Positions 9,064 through 18,963 are shown, numbered from the stretch's first letter. The stretch: 64,000 nucleotides of DNA from Sphingomonas phyllosphaerae FA2 (GCF_000427645.1 NZ_KE386571.1:981676-1045675); one strand, 5' to 3'. Numbers and translations: made by a program. Notes: a model not told the origin generated them from the letters alone.

Positions 9064-9567
9064 TCAGGCGTGCTGCGCCTGCGGTGCTGCGCGACGGCGG
9101 GAGCGTAGCGCGGCGCCGGCCATGCCAAACCCCACGATCATCATCGCCCAAGTCGCCGGCTCCGGCACTGCCGCCGCCGTCGAGATCGTCAGCCGTGACG
9201 GCGTGCCGCCGGACACGGGCGTCAGGTCGAAGTTGCCGGTGTTGAAACGGATCGCGCTGCCCGCGATGCTGTACAGTGTCGCGCCGGAGAAAGCCGAGAT
9301 GTCGCCCGAGTCGGCGTCGGTCAAACGCAGGCCACCGTTCTTCGAATCTGAAAAGAAGTCGATGTCAAAGGTCGGGCCGGTCGTACCTGACTGAAGCGAA
9401 GCGATGCCCGCATACACCAAGCCATCAGTGTCGTTCTGGTAAGGCGCGTCATCGCTGTCGATCGACCAGGAATAGTCACCGAACTGGAAGTCGAACTGCG
9501 CTGCCTCGGCCGGGATCGCCGCCAGGCTCGCCAGCGCGGCGACGCTTATCATCTGCCACTTTGTCAT
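9064..9567 (-). CDS. PEP-CTERM sorting-domain protein
   Basis: This exported 167-residue protein of unknown role carries a C-terminal PEP-CTERM signal: PEPATWAMM, a hydrophobic helix (IVGFGMAGAAL) and a basic tail (RSRRR). In this class exosortase cleaves the signal during export to the envelope or exopolysaccharide matrix. An N-terminal signal peptide is clear (MTKWQMISVAALASLAAIPAEAA). The chosen start is the ATG at 9567, because GGGGGG lies 6 bases upstream of it. The frame is open 12 codons further but without a ribosome site. The mature part is acidic and predicted beta-rich (QFDFQFGDYSWSIDSDD), with no named domain. No exosortase gene is in the window. Confidence 0.85.
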   Translation of the reverse strand: MTKWQMISVAALASLAAIPAEAAQFDFQFGDYSWSIDSDDAPYQNDTDGLVYAGIASLQSGTTGPTFDIDFFSDSKNGGLRLTDADSGDISAFSGATLYSIAGSAIRFNTGNFDLTPVSGGTPSRLTISTAAAVPEPATWAMMIVGFGMAGAALRSRRRAAPQAQHA

Positions 9568-9761
9568 TACAAACCCCCCATTTCCATCAGCCCCTTCGAT
9601 CAAGGCGCTAGAGTTATTATCTCAATATAACACCTCCGCACCGGTCAAGCATGATGCTGCCTTCCGTGGCGCTTTAATCGACGAACTGTCCGGTTTTGAG
9701 ACGCGACGTTGTTTGCACGCAGCGTCGCTGCCTCATCCTCGCGATGAGGCCCGCGGTCCCA

Positions 9762-11870
9762 TCAAGTCGGCCAAAAATTGGCGGACGGAAGCCGATCGTC
9801 CTTCATGGTTCCGACCGAGGGCGGATCGACATGGACGACCACCGGATGAGGCTTGAGCGACATGATCTTGCGTGTTTGCTCAGGATCGGCGAGCGACCGT
9901 GAAGGCTTGCCGATAAGATATCCCTGGATGGCGGAGCATCCCTCGCGCGCGACGATCGCCAATTGTGCCGGTTCCTCGATCCCCTCCGCGAGCACCGACA
10001 TGTTCAGTGTGAGGCCCAGCGTCGCGACCGATCGTAGAATGGAGACGGCCTGCTCGTCGTGCTCGATCTCCGCAACGAACGAGGCGTCGAGCTTTATGCG
10101 GTCGAACGGGAACGACCGCAGCACATCAAGTGATGAATACCCGACCCCGAAGTCGTCGAGCGCGATGCCGATACCCATCGCTTTCAACGCCTTCAATTGC
10201 TCGAGCGCGAGGCGACGGTCATGGATGATCGCGCTTTCGGTCAGTTCGAGCGACAGTCGTTCCGGTGCAAGGCCGCTGTCGGCGAGGGCGGCGCGGACCG
10301 TCTCGATCAGGCGTGGGTCCGCCAGATGCATGGGGGACAGGTTGACGGCAACCGGATGCGTGTTCGGCCACAACGCCGCCTCGAAGCATACCCGTCGCAA
10401 GATCCAGATGCTCAACGCGACGATATCGCCGCTCTCTTCCGCCAGCGGGATGAACAATCCGGGCGGCACCATGCCTCGTGTCGGATGATGCCAGCGAACC
10501 AGCGCTTCATAGCCGGTAATGTCGCCTGACGGGATCGCTGCCTGAACCTGATAATGCATCTCGAACGCCGCAGCATCAAGCGCATGGCGCAGGTCTGCGA
10601 TCAACTCGCGTCGTTCGCGAACCGCATCATCCATCTGTGGGTCGTAAAAACAGGGTTGCGACAAATGCGCGGACTTCGCCCGGTACATGGCGAGATCGGC
10701 CTTGGCGAGCAGCGCATCGGCGTCCCTACCATCGCAAATGGTCAGCGCGACGCCGATGTTCGCGCGGATGGATGCGGTAAAACGGTCGAGTTCGAACGGT
10801 TCGACGAAGGCGTGGCTGAGCCGGGCGAGAAAGTGCGTGAGGTGATCGGGATCGTCGTACGACATGACGGCGGCGAACTCGTCTCCACCGAGCCGTGCTA
10901 CGAGCGCTCGGTCGTCCAGGATCGTACCCAGTCGCGCGGCCAAGGCGACGAGCAGCCGGTCGCCTGCTTGATGGCCATAGGTGTCGTTCACGACCTTGAA
11001 CCGCGAAAGATCCAGCATCACCACTGCCATGCGAGGGTACCCGCCCTCCACCAGCAGCCGCCGCTCAAGTTCTTCGATGAAGCTCGTTCGGTTTGGCAGG
11101 TCCGTCAGTCCGTCGTGCATCGCCATCTGGCGAAGACGACGATAGGACTCGCTTTGCGTGTGTCCGTCGATCAGCGCGCTGATCGCGGCACAGCCGACGA
11201 TGATGCAGGTGGCAACGGCAGTGGTGACCGCCAGCGCCTCCATCGTCAGGTCCGACAATCCGCTGCCAAGCTTCAATACCGTGATGTGCATCGCGGCCAT
11301 GCCGGTGAAATGTAGCGCTGCGACGGCCAGGCTGAGCAGGCCGACCGCCCGGATGTTGGCCGCGCGCGTCGATGAGGTGAGGCTGTGGAAAGCGGCTGCG
11401 GTAAGCCCGCAGGAAAGCGCCACCGAGGCGGCGATGTAGCGCCCGTCCCAGGCGACGATACCATCCACCCGGTATGCCGCCATGCCGATATAGTGCATGA
11501 GCGCGATGCCGCCGCCGATCACAAAGCCGCCCAGCGCGCCGGACCATGAACAATGTCGCGCTGCGAGCGCGATCCCGGGTATGGCAAGGCACATGACCGC
11601 CAGCAGCGAAGCCAACGTCAATAAGGGATCAAGCACCACTGGCGCTGTCGCGCGGTAGGCCATCATCGCAACGAAATGGGTCGCCCAGACCATCGTTGCA
11701 GCACTGACGGCCGCGAGGATCACCCACCCAAGGCGGCTGTGGCCCGATGCGGCCCGCACGCGGCTGAACAATTGCACCGACGCAGCGGAGCCGATCAGGC
11801 AGATCAGCAGCGCCAACGCCACCAGCCGCAGATCGTGCTCCCGCGCGATACAAAGTGCGACGCTCGTCAT
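9762..11870 (-). CDS. MHYT-GGDEF-EAL cyclic-di-GMP enzyme
   Basis: A 702-residue inner-membrane signalling protein. Residues 1-235 form an MHYT-type sensor with about seven helices and the repeated motifs ATHFVAMM, ALMHYIGM and ALHFTGMAAMH; MHYT domains are proposed to bind copper and sense gases. A GGDEF domain follows (GGDEF at 328-332), then an EAL domain (EAL at 455-457; later LDDFGVGYSSLDVLRSFPFDRIKLD). Both active-site signatures look intact. The RxxD inhibitory site before GGDEF is absent (LDDRA), so product inhibition of the cyclase is unlikely. The net direction of activity cannot be told from sequence. It is monocistronic on the minus strand. Confidence 0.94.
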   Translation of the reverse strand: MTSVALCIAREHDLRLVALALLICLIGSAASVQLFSRVRAASGHSRLGWVILAAVSAATMVWATHFVAMMAYRATAPVVLDPLLTLASLLAVMCLAIPGIALAARHCSWSGALGGFVIGGGIALMHYIGMAAYRVDGIVAWDGRYIAASVALSCGLTAAAFHSLTSSTRAANIRAVGLLSLAVAALHFTGMAAMHITVLKLGSGLSDLTMEALAVTTAVATCIIVGCAAISALIDGHTQSESYRRLRQMAMHDGLTDLPNRTSFIEELERRLLVEGGYPRMAVVMLDLSRFKVVNDTYGHQAGDRLLVALAARLGTILDDRALVARLGGDEFAAVMSYDDPDHLTHFLARLSHAFVEPFELDRFTASIRANIGVALTICDGRDADALLAKADLAMYRAKSAHLSQPCFYDPQMDDAVRERRELIADLRHALDAAAFEMHYQVQAAIPSGDITGYEALVRWHHPTRGMVPPGLFIPLAEESGDIVALSIWILRRVCFEAALWPNTHPVAVNLSPMHLADPRLIETVRAALADSGLAPERLSLELTESAIIHDRRLALEQLKALKAMGIGIALDDFGVGYSSLDVLRSFPFDRIKLDASFVAEIEHDEQAVSILRSVATLGLTLNMSVLAEGIEEPAQLAIVAREGCSAIQGYLIGKPSRSLADPEQTRKIMSLKPHPVVVHVDPPSVGTMKDDRLPSANFWPT

Positions 11871-12460
11871 CGAAGATCGTCCCGGGTCAATTGTTTCGTC
11901 CCACGAGGCAACGCAATGAATGCGCGTCGCGCCGAAGCCGTACGGCGCATTGCCTTGGCATTTAATGGTTTGCTAGTTCGAACGAACATGCAAAATTACA
12001 AAGACTTACAGACTATAATCTGCAAGGGAGGGAAGCTCTGCGCTACTTTGTTTGCCACACATTGCGCTCCTAATATGACGTGTGGGTCACCAGCAAGGCA
12101 AAGAGTTCGGCGGGCTGTTGTAAAAAATAGCTATAATAAAATGTGTTCTGCTGTCTAGACGTGATGAAGGCGTCGACTACATTGTTGTTTTCGTTGGCAA
12201 TATCTTCCTCTGATCACCGGCAATGCTTGAGTTGAAGAACGCTTAGGATGGATGGTAAACGTCAATACTTTAGTAATTGATCCATGTTTTGCACACGAAG
12301 TGCGGCCGTGCGCGTGTCCGCCTTGGGTGGTGTGAAAGGGCTCGCGTTGATGACGGGTGCGGGTAAGGTCGGCGACCGGGTTTCCTGCACGAAGCGCGGC
12401 AAGGTGAGGTAGGGGCAGAGGACACGCACCACCTTTGCGTAAGCCGGTGTGCCGACGGCT
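11871..12460. other. AT-rich intergenic island with a possible gene remnant
   Basis: Roughly 590 bases lack a supported gene. Bases about 11950-12290 are clearly more AT-rich than the surroundings and include TATAAT at 12014-12019, without a good -35 at 17 bases. Between about 12262 and 12430 a minus-strand frame with GC-rich third positions encodes VLCPYLTLPRFVQETR and PFTPPKADTRTAALRV. It has no proper start and no family I recognise, so it could be a decayed gene end. Confidence 0.45.
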
Positions 12461-13741
12461 TTACATCTCGTTGCGGAGCAGAAGTAGCGCAGCACAGCAG
12501 CCGAGCAGCGGCAGCAAGGTCGCACTTAGCGGAAGCAGTGGCCAGTCGGCGACGATCGCTCCAGAAGAGCGATCCACTCCCAGCGCGACCACGCTGGCCC
12601 ACAACAAATTTCCGAGCGCCGCGGCGCTCTTCAGCACTGCCAGGAACAAACCGACCGGCGTGGCCTCTCCGTCTGCTGCGCCGGACAGTTCCCGATGTAC
12701 CGTTTCGGTCAGTAGGGCCCAGATCGCAAGGTTCATCCCGGCCAGCCCGACACCGAAGATCGCTATCATGATCGTGCCCGCCGTCCCGATCGAAGCGATC
12801 GTCAGGCCAGCCATTCCGATGATTGCCATTGCGTAAGCCATGATCGCGATAGTGCGCGATGGCCGGCGTCGCGCGATCGCCATCCAGCCGGGCAGCGCCA
12901 GCGATTGGGCCAGGGTCAGCGTCAACAGCGCGGGTCCGGCCCAGCCAGCATCGGCGCGTACCGCCTGCCCATAGAAGGGCAAGGCACGTTGGAAGATCGG
13001 CACGAAACTCGCCTGGATTGCGATCAGCAGCAGCAGGCGGCGGAACGGCGGATTGCGCCAGCAGACCGAAAGGGGGCGTGCGGATACACGCCGCGGCGGG
13101 TCATCGACGCTCACCGGCAGGTGGCGCGTGGCGAGCAGCGATAGCAACAACGTCGTGACGTAGAGCAGTCCACCCCCTAGCGCACCCGCCGCCAACGATT
13201 GGCGCTGCATGGCCAGCGCCGTCAGCGAAAGGCTGGACCCCGACACCAGCGCCAGCAGCGCCACGCCTGCTGCGCTGAACAAAAGGCGAAGACCCGACAC
13301 CCGCGCCGCGGCTCCAGGTGCACGCGCGACGCGGAGCAGCAAAGTATTGTGACCTACATCGCACAACGAATAGCCAATCCGGCAGATGATGATCGCCGCC
13401 GCGATCGCCCATGAGCCCTGGAGGATGAAGATCAGCCAGAAGCCGACGCCGCAGAGCGGCGCGCCGACGATCACGAGCGCTGCCAACTCGTTCGCATGGC
13501 CACGCCGGTCGCTCCAACAGGCGACGATCAGGTCGAACGCGGCATCCCACAACAGCGCTGCAGCCAGGATCAGCCCGGCCGTCATCGCGTCGAAGCCGGC
13601 CATCGACACCAGGAAGAACAGCATCATGCTCTCGAAGCTGTTCCACACCACGCTTTTGCCGAGATTTCCGGCACTATAGCCCCATTGCACCGCCAGCGAG
13701 GCGGGACGAGGGGCGGGGCTGGGCGAGCGGATGAAGATCAT
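12461..13741 (-). CDS. MFS transporter, GPH (sugar:cation symporter)-like
   Basis: A 426-residue integral membrane protein with about twelve hydrophobic helices. The N-terminal region (GYSAGNLGKSVVWNSF, then LLWDAAFDLIVACWSDRR) resembles glycoside-pentoside-hexuronide symporters such as MelB, where a WDA-x-x-D motif lies in helix 2. It is probably an inner-membrane proton- or sodium-coupled importer of a small sugar or sugar-phosphate ester; the substrate is unknown. It is divergent from the ROK regulator across 65 AT-rich bases, so that regulator is the likely controller. With the TonB receptor and the exported phosphodiesterase it could form one uptake route. Confidence 0.8.
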   Translation of the reverse strand: MIFIRSPSPAPRPASLAVQWGYSAGNLGKSVVWNSFESMMLFFLVSMAGFDAMTAGLILAAALLWDAAFDLIVACWSDRRGHANELAALVIVGAPLCGVGFWLIFILQGSWAIAAAIIICRIGYSLCDVGHNTLLLRVARAPGAAARVSGLRLLFSAAGVALLALVSGSSLSLTALAMQRQSLAAGALGGGLLYVTTLLLSLLATRHLPVSVDDPPRRVSARPLSVCWRNPPFRRLLLLIAIQASFVPIFQRALPFYGQAVRADAGWAGPALLTLTLAQSLALPGWMAIARRRPSRTIAIMAYAMAIIGMAGLTIASIGTAGTIMIAIFGVGLAGMNLAIWALLTETVHRELSGAADGEATPVGLFLAVLKSAAALGNLLWASVVALGVDRSSGAIVADWPLLPLSATLLPLLGCCAALLLLRNEM

Positions 13742-13806
13742 GGCCGTAGGAACCTAGCGGAGGTCACTTTCATTTATTTGACGCAGCGAAAATATATTGG
13801 CCCACT

Positions 13807-14949
13807 ATGTTGCGCAGCCACCGGCCACAGATCCTGTTGAACGAACCGCAGCGGCGCTTGCTGATGCAGTTACGGATCGAGGGCGCGGCATCGCGCACTC
13901 GACTGGCTGAACTGCTGGGCATGAACGGCGCGACGATGACGCGGCTGACCCAGTCGTTGCTCGCACTCGACCTGATCGAAGAGCGAAGTACGAACGAGGC
14001 CGTGGCGCGCGGCCGCCCGACGGTGCCGCTGAGCGTGTCGGGGCGCGGCGGCTGGGCGATCGGCGCGACCCCGCATCCGGGCTGGCTCGAACTGGTGATC
14101 GTCGATTTCCGCGGCACGCCGCTCGTCCATGACGCGACTTCGTTCGACAGCCCCGATCCTCGGGTGTTCGCGCAAGCCGTCGAGCGGCGATTGCAGGTAC
14201 TGGCGGCGGCGCACGGCTTCATGCAAGGCAAGTTTCTGGGCATGGGGGTCGCGGTGCCCGGCTATGCGCTGCCGGGCGACCGCAGCCGCCGGATCGTCGT
14301 CGACCGGATCGCGGGCTGGAACGGCGTGCCGCTGGCCGAGCTGATCGGTGACGTGCTGGGCATGCCCGTCTGGACCGAGAACGATGCCAGCGCGGCGGCG
14401 CTCGCCGAATTTTATCAGGATGGGGTAATCGGTCGTTACCGATCGGTGCTGACGCTGTTTCTGGGGCACGGCATCGGCGGCGGGCTGATCGCGGAGCGCG
14501 ACCTGTTCCTGGGCGAGCACGGCAATTCGGGGGAGGTCGGCCGGCTTTTTCCCGCGCAGCGCGAGCGGCCGTCCGGCATCGATCTGATCCGCGTGCTGCG
14601 GGAGGCCGGCGTTGCGATCGACTCGCTTGCCGAGATCGAGGGATTGCTCGACAAACAGGCGCCGCTGATCGCCACCTGGATCGCGCGGGTGGTCGAACAA
14701 TTACATCTCGCTGTGATGAGCGGGATCGTGTGGCTCGATCCCGGCGCGGTGGTCATCTCGGGCGCGCTGCCGCTTACGATTATCCGGGAAATCGCCAGTG
14801 GCATTAGCGATATGCTGCAAGATCGCACCGACGGGTATCGCTCGACACTGCCTGCGGTTCGCGCCTCGGCTATCGGCAGCCGCGCGGTAGTCGTCGGCGC
14901 GGCGATGATCCCGATTCATGCGATCACCTCGCGCTCCTCGACCATTTAA
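13807..14949 (+). CDS. ROK-family transcriptional regulator
   Basis: A 380-residue NagC/XylR-type ROK repressor. The N-terminal winged helix-turn-helix covers residues about 15-60 (RRLLMQLRIEGAASRTRLAELLGMNGATMTRL). The C-terminal sugar-kinase-like ROK domain contains GMGVAVPGYAL, NDASAAALAEF and FLGHGIGGGLI. The usual ROK zinc-binding cysteines (CxCGxxGC) are not visible, so this is a divergent ROK. Such regulators sense a sugar or sugar-derived ligand. It lies between the divergent MFS gene and the TonB receptor, and probably controls both. Confidence 0.88.
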   Translation: MLRSHRPQILLNEPQRRLLMQLRIEGAASRTRLAELLGMNGATMTRLTQSLLALDLIEERSTNEAVARGRPTVPLSVSGRGGWAIGATPHPGWLELVIVDFRGTPLVHDATSFDSPDPRVFAQAVERRLQVLAAAHGFMQGKFLGMGVAVPGYALPGDRSRRIVVDRIAGWNGVPLAELIGDVLGMPVWTENDASAAALAEFYQDGVIGRYRSVLTLFLGHGIGGGLIAERDLFLGEHGNSGEVGRLFPAQRERPSGIDLIRVLREAGVAIDSLAEIEGLLDKQAPLIATWIARVVEQLHLAVMSGIVWLDPGAVVISGALPLTIIREIASGISDMLQDRTDGYRSTLPAVRASAIGSRAVVVGAAMIPIHAITSRSSTI

Positions 14950-15021
14950 TTTCATGTAAGAAAATAAAGCTGTCATTAATCTTGATCATGGGGCCGCCAT
15001 CGAATGAACAAGGGGGCACGT

Positions 15022-17532
15022 ATGAAGACCAGGTTGTTGATGAGCGCGGCCATGTGCGCCATCCCGATGATCGCAGCGCCGACGATGGCGCAGGCGCAGG
15101 CCGCACCGACCGCAACGACGTCGGCACCCGACACCGGGGCGGAAGAGAACGTACCCTCCGACATCATCGTCACTGGCTCCGCACGTCAGCAGCGTCGTTT
15201 CGACGTGTCCTATGCCGTCAACTCACTGTCGCAGGCCGACATCCAGAAGCTCGCGCCCAAGAGCACGACCGACTTGATCGGCACCCTGCCGGGTATTCAC
15301 GCGGAGGCGACCGGCGGCGAGGTGCAGAACATCACCCGCGTGCGCGGCATTCCTACCGATCGTGGCTTCCTGTATTATCAGCAGGACGGGCTGCCGCTGT
15401 TCCAGGAACTGGACGGCTGGTTCTTCAATCAGGGCGACGGCATGAACCGGGTCGACCTGATGACCGACCGGATCGAGGTGGTGCGTGGCGGCCCGGCGCC
15501 GATTTACGCCAGCACCGCCGCGGCGATCGCCAACGTCATCACCGTGACTGGCACCGACACGACACGCGGCAAGGTGCAGGCGACGATCGGCGACACCGGC
15601 TATTACCGGCTCGACGCCTATCAGGCGGGGCCGCTGAGTCAGGACACCTATTATGCGGTCGGCGGGTTCCTGCGCTATGACGACGGCTATCGCAATTCCG
15701 GCTTCCCCAGCGACAAGGGCGGGCAGATCCGCGCCAATATCAAGCATGATTTCGACAACGGCTGGATCAAGCTGTCGGGGCAGTATACCGACGACCACAA
15801 CCTGTTCTATCTGTCGATCCCGACCAACGATCCGCGCGATCCTTCGGTCAGCCTGAACCGCTACATCGACTATTTCACCGGCACGCTGAACACGCCGGCG
15901 CTGCGATCGGTGAACATCAAATATCGCGACGGTGCGGGTGTGATCCAGAACCGGCGCGGCGATCTGGCCAACGGACGCCACATGCGCTTTCGGAATGTCG
16001 CGCTCGATTACGAAGGCGATTTCGGCGACTGGCATGTCGCCACCAAGGGCGGGGTGACCGCGGGTAAGGTCGATTTCGACGCTTTCTATTCGACATCCAA
16101 TCCCGTCGACGCGACGACCTTCGCCAGCAACTACCGCGCCGCCGCCACGACCGCGTTCGGCAGCGGGGTAACGCGGCTCGGCTACAGCGTCGCCGGTACC
16201 GGCGGTCAGACCGCCTATGATCCCGCGACCGACTCCGGGCTGGTGATGCAGGCGCAATATCGCTCGATCTCCACCGACTTCCATGCGGTGCAGGGCGACC
16301 TGTCGGTGACGCGGAAGTTCGAGGGCGGGCTCGGCACGCATGACGTGCGGGTCGGCGTCTATGGCTCGCTATGGGGCCAGACGATGTTCACCGCCTATCA
16401 GAATTACCTGATCCAAGTGCGATCGCGCCCCGCGGTGCTGGATCTTGCCGCCTATTCGTCGAGCGGAGCGGTGCTGGGGTACGTCACCGACAATGGCGCG
16501 CTCAACGACGCCGCCTCGCTCAATGCGGGTAGCGTCGACGGGCAAGTGCTGTCGCTGTACGGCACCGATAGCTGGGACATCACCGACCGGCTGCGGCTCG
16601 ACGGCGGCTTTCGCCACGAATGGTATAGCTACAGCGGCTACGGGCGGCCGACTGCGGCCTATAATCTTGGCGATCCGACAACGCTGGCCGATAACGCGAC
16701 GCGCGGCTTCACCGGTGCGACCAGCACGCTCAAGCTGAAGCAGACGGCGACGAACTGGACGGTCGGCGCCAATTACGACGTCACCGGCCAGACCGGCGTC
16801 TATCTGCGTGCCTCGCAACTGGAGGTGCCCGCCAATACCACCATCGCCTTCTCCTATCCCACCCCCGCGGTCGTCGCGACCAAGGCCAAATTGTACGAGG
16901 CGGGCGCGAAGTTTGCGGTGGGTGGCTCGTACCTTTACATCACCGGCTTCTACACCAAGTTCGATCCGCTGAACGCCAGCTTCGCGGGCTTCAACCCTGC
17001 GACCGGCCGCGCCGACGTCACGACCAACTTCATCGGCACCGCCGAGACGAAGGGGATGGAGGCGGACGGCCGCCTGCGCCTGCCCGGGCCCTTCTCGCTG
17101 GCCGGGTCGGCGACGTTCCAGAAGCCACGCTACCTGAATTTCAGCAGCAACACCGGGCTGGACGGCAGCCGCGCGAACGGCAAGCAGATCATCCGCGAGC
17201 CCAAGCTGTTCCTGAACATTCGTCCCACCGCCGACTTCGACATCGGGGCGGCGCAGGTCAGCATCTACGGCCGTTATGACTATGTCGGACGACGCTACAC
17301 CGACTTCTTCAACTCCACCGCATTGCCCGCCTACGGCTCGTTCGGCCTCGGCGGGACGGTAACGACCGGCGCATGGCAATTCCAAGTGGTCGGCGACAAC
17401 ATCACCAACGCGCACGGCTTTACCGAAGGAAACACCGCCGGCGACCGGTTCGGGCAGGGCGTGCCGACCGCGATCTTCGGCCGCCCGCTGTTCGGGCGCA
17501 ACGTCCGCCTGATCGTCAGCCGCAAATGGTGA
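15022..17532 (+). CDS. TonB-dependent outer-membrane receptor
   Basis: An 836-residue receptor with a signal peptide (MKTRLLMSAAMCAIPMIAAPTMAQAQ), a sphingomonad-type DIIVTGSARQQ start of the plug, plug motifs (TLPGIHAEA, RIEVVRGGPAPIYAS) and a long beta-barrel ending in an aromatic C-terminus (NVRLIVSRKW). It imports a nutrient across the outer membrane using TonB energy; the ligand is probably related to the adjacent phosphodiesterase (inference). The ATG at 15022 is chosen because AGGGGG stands 6 bases before it; an in-frame ATG at 15004 lacks a site. It follows the ROK gene by 72 AT-rich bases that may hold its promoter. Confidence 0.93.
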   Translation: MKTRLLMSAAMCAIPMIAAPTMAQAQAAPTATTSAPDTGAEENVPSDIIVTGSARQQRRFDVSYAVNSLSQADIQKLAPKSTTDLIGTLPGIHAEATGGEVQNITRVRGIPTDRGFLYYQQDGLPLFQELDGWFFNQGDGMNRVDLMTDRIEVVRGGPAPIYASTAAAIANVITVTGTDTTRGKVQATIGDTGYYRLDAYQAGPLSQDTYYAVGGFLRYDDGYRNSGFPSDKGGQIRANIKHDFDNGWIKLSGQYTDDHNLFYLSIPTNDPRDPSVSLNRYIDYFTGTLNTPALRSVNIKYRDGAGVIQNRRGDLANGRHMRFRNVALDYEGDFGDWHVATKGGVTAGKVDFDAFYSTSNPVDATTFASNYRAAATTAFGSGVTRLGYSVAGTGGQTAYDPATDSGLVMQAQYRSISTDFHAVQGDLSVTRKFEGGLGTHDVRVGVYGSLWGQTMFTAYQNYLIQVRSRPAVLDLAAYSSSGAVLGYVTDNGALNDAASLNAGSVDGQVLSLYGTDSWDITDRLRLDGGFRHEWYSYSGYGRPTAAYNLGDPTTLADNATRGFTGATSTLKLKQTATNWTVGANYDVTGQTGVYLRASQLEVPANTTIAFSYPTPAVVATKAKLYEAGAKFAVGGSYLYITGFYTKFDPLNASFAGFNPATGRADVTTNFIGTAETKGMEADGRLRLPGPFSLAGSATFQKPRYLNFSSNTGLDGSRANGKQIIREPKLFLNIRPTADFDIGAAQVSIYGRYDYVGRRYTDFFNSTALPAYGSFGLGGTVTTGAWQFQVVGDNITNAHGFTEGNTAGDRFGQGVPTAIFGRPLFGRNVRLIVSRKW

Positions 17533-17561
17533 GCCGCCGCTGATTGCGGCGACGCATCGAT

Positions 17562-17591
17562 GGCGGGACGGTCACACACAACCGTCCCGCC
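17562..17591 (+). terminator. Hairpin between the TonB receptor and the phosphodiesterase
   Basis: An 11-base perfect stem, GGCGGGACGGT with its complement, has loop CACACACA. No T-run follows. It lies 29 bases after the receptor stop and 27 before the next ATG, so it may act as a partial terminator or a 3'-end stabiliser that sets different expression levels within one transcript. Confidence 0.55.
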
Positions 17592-17618
17592 GCTCTCCCA
17601 GACAGTCGGACCTTGCTT

Positions 17619-18557
17619 ATGACCCCCCGTCTTCTTCTTGCCGCCACGGCATGTCTTGTTTGTAGCGCGGCGCACGCTGCGCCCGTCGACACGCTGCGCC
17701 GTATTCGCGATCCGCGCGGCGGGCTGATCGTCATCGCGCATCGCGGCTGTCACGAGCGCGCGCCGGTGCGGGGGCTTGGCCCCACGCCCGAGAACTCCGC
17801 CGCCGCGCTGGTGCAATGCGCGACGCTGGGTGCCGACGTCATGGAGACCGACGTGCGCCGCAGTCGGGACGGCTATCTCGTCATCATGCATGACGACAGC
17901 GTCGACCGGACCACCAGCGGGACCGGCAAGGTCGCCGACCTGACGCTCGCGAAGTTGAAGGCGTTGCGGCTGCGTCAGGACGAGGGTGGGGCGGATGCGG
18001 CTCTGACCGATCAAGCCGTGCTGACGCTCGATGAACTTCTGACGCTGGCGAAGGACCGGGTCGTCCTGAACCTCGACGTCAAGGATGCGATCTACGGCGA
18101 GGTGGTCGACGCAGTCCGCCGGGCGGGTGCGCAGGATCGGGTGATCGTGAAGACCTTCGCGGGACGCGCATCGGTGCCGTTGGCCGCGATCACCCCCTAT
18201 GATCAGGTGCCATTCGTCGTAATTCCGCTCGCCGCCACGCCGGATGCCTCGGACGTACCGGCCATTGTTGATCGGCAGACCGACGCCCCGATCAAGCCGC
18301 TGGCCATCGAACTTCCGGTCTTGCCGCTTTCGGCACTGCCGGCGGTGATGGCGCGCGCGCAGGCGCGGGGCGTGCCGGTCTGGATCAACACGTTGTTCAA
18401 GGGCTTCGTGATCGGCATGGGCGGCGACCCCGAGGCGCGTCGCCAACCGACGGCGGTCTGGGGGCGTCTCGCCGACATGGGAGCGCGGCTATTCCAGACA
18501 GACGCGGTGGAGGCATTGGTCCTTTACCGGAGCGAGCGAGTGCGGGGCGGCAAGTGA
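17619..18557 (+). CDS. Exported glycerophosphodiester phosphodiesterase (GDPD)
   Basis: A 312-residue GDPD-family enzyme that would cleave glycerophosphodiesters to glycerol 3-phosphate and an alcohol in the periplasm. The signal peptide is MTPRLLLAATACLVCSAAHAAP. The active-site sequence is present: IAHRG, then PTPENS, METDVRRSRDG and MHDDSVDRTTSGTG. An Asn-Leu-Asp core strand (VVLNLDVKD) follows. Family length is typical. The ATG at 17619 is preferred because the upstream extension is not signal-like. It is downstream of the TonB receptor and probably feeds the MFS carrier encoded upstream. The substrate head group is unknown. Confidence 0.92.
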   Translation: MTPRLLLAATACLVCSAAHAAPVDTLRRIRDPRGGLIVIAHRGCHERAPVRGLGPTPENSAAALVQCATLGADVMETDVRRSRDGYLVIMHDDSVDRTTSGTGKVADLTLAKLKALRLRQDEGGADAALTDQAVLTLDELLTLAKDRVVLNLDVKDAIYGEVVDAVRRAGAQDRVIVKTFAGRASVPLAAITPYDQVPFVVIPLAATPDASDVPAIVDRQTDAPIKPLAIELPVLPLSALPAVMARAQARGVPVWINTLFKGFVIGMGGDPEARRQPTAVWGRLADMGARLFQTDAVEALVLYRSERVRGGK

Positions 18558-18963
18558 GGGTGCCGGTTCGGAAGGAAGGGCAGAACGACCGATCTTCCGA
18601 GCTGGCGCCGACAACGCGATAGGGGGAGGCGCTTGGTTGGACGGGAAGCAACCGGGTGCCACACGGCTAAGACAACGTCCTCTCGACTTGCCTAGATGCT
18701 GTCGATGGCTGATCCTTTCCCGGATGCCCATCGCGATATCGATCCACCTGCGGGATCAAGCGGCGCACCGAAACGCCGCCGCGCGGGTTTCATCACCTTC
18801 ATGCGAGACCATCGCGCGTAAACCGTTGGTGCCGACTGCTGGCTACGCCCTCGCTGCTCGACGGCGATGATGACCGTCCTAACGTGGGTCAGCAGCAATC
18901 TTTTGTCACCAAGAATGGTGGGGCGCGTTAATGACGACAAATTGCGACTGAGGTTCCTTGTTA
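18558..18963. other. Intergenic region before the DUF2252 gene
   Basis: About 400 bases contain only short overlapping frames on both strands, with no domain and no good ribosome site. GAGG stands 10 bases before the DUF2252 ATG. No clear promoter or hairpin was found. Confidence 0.5.
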
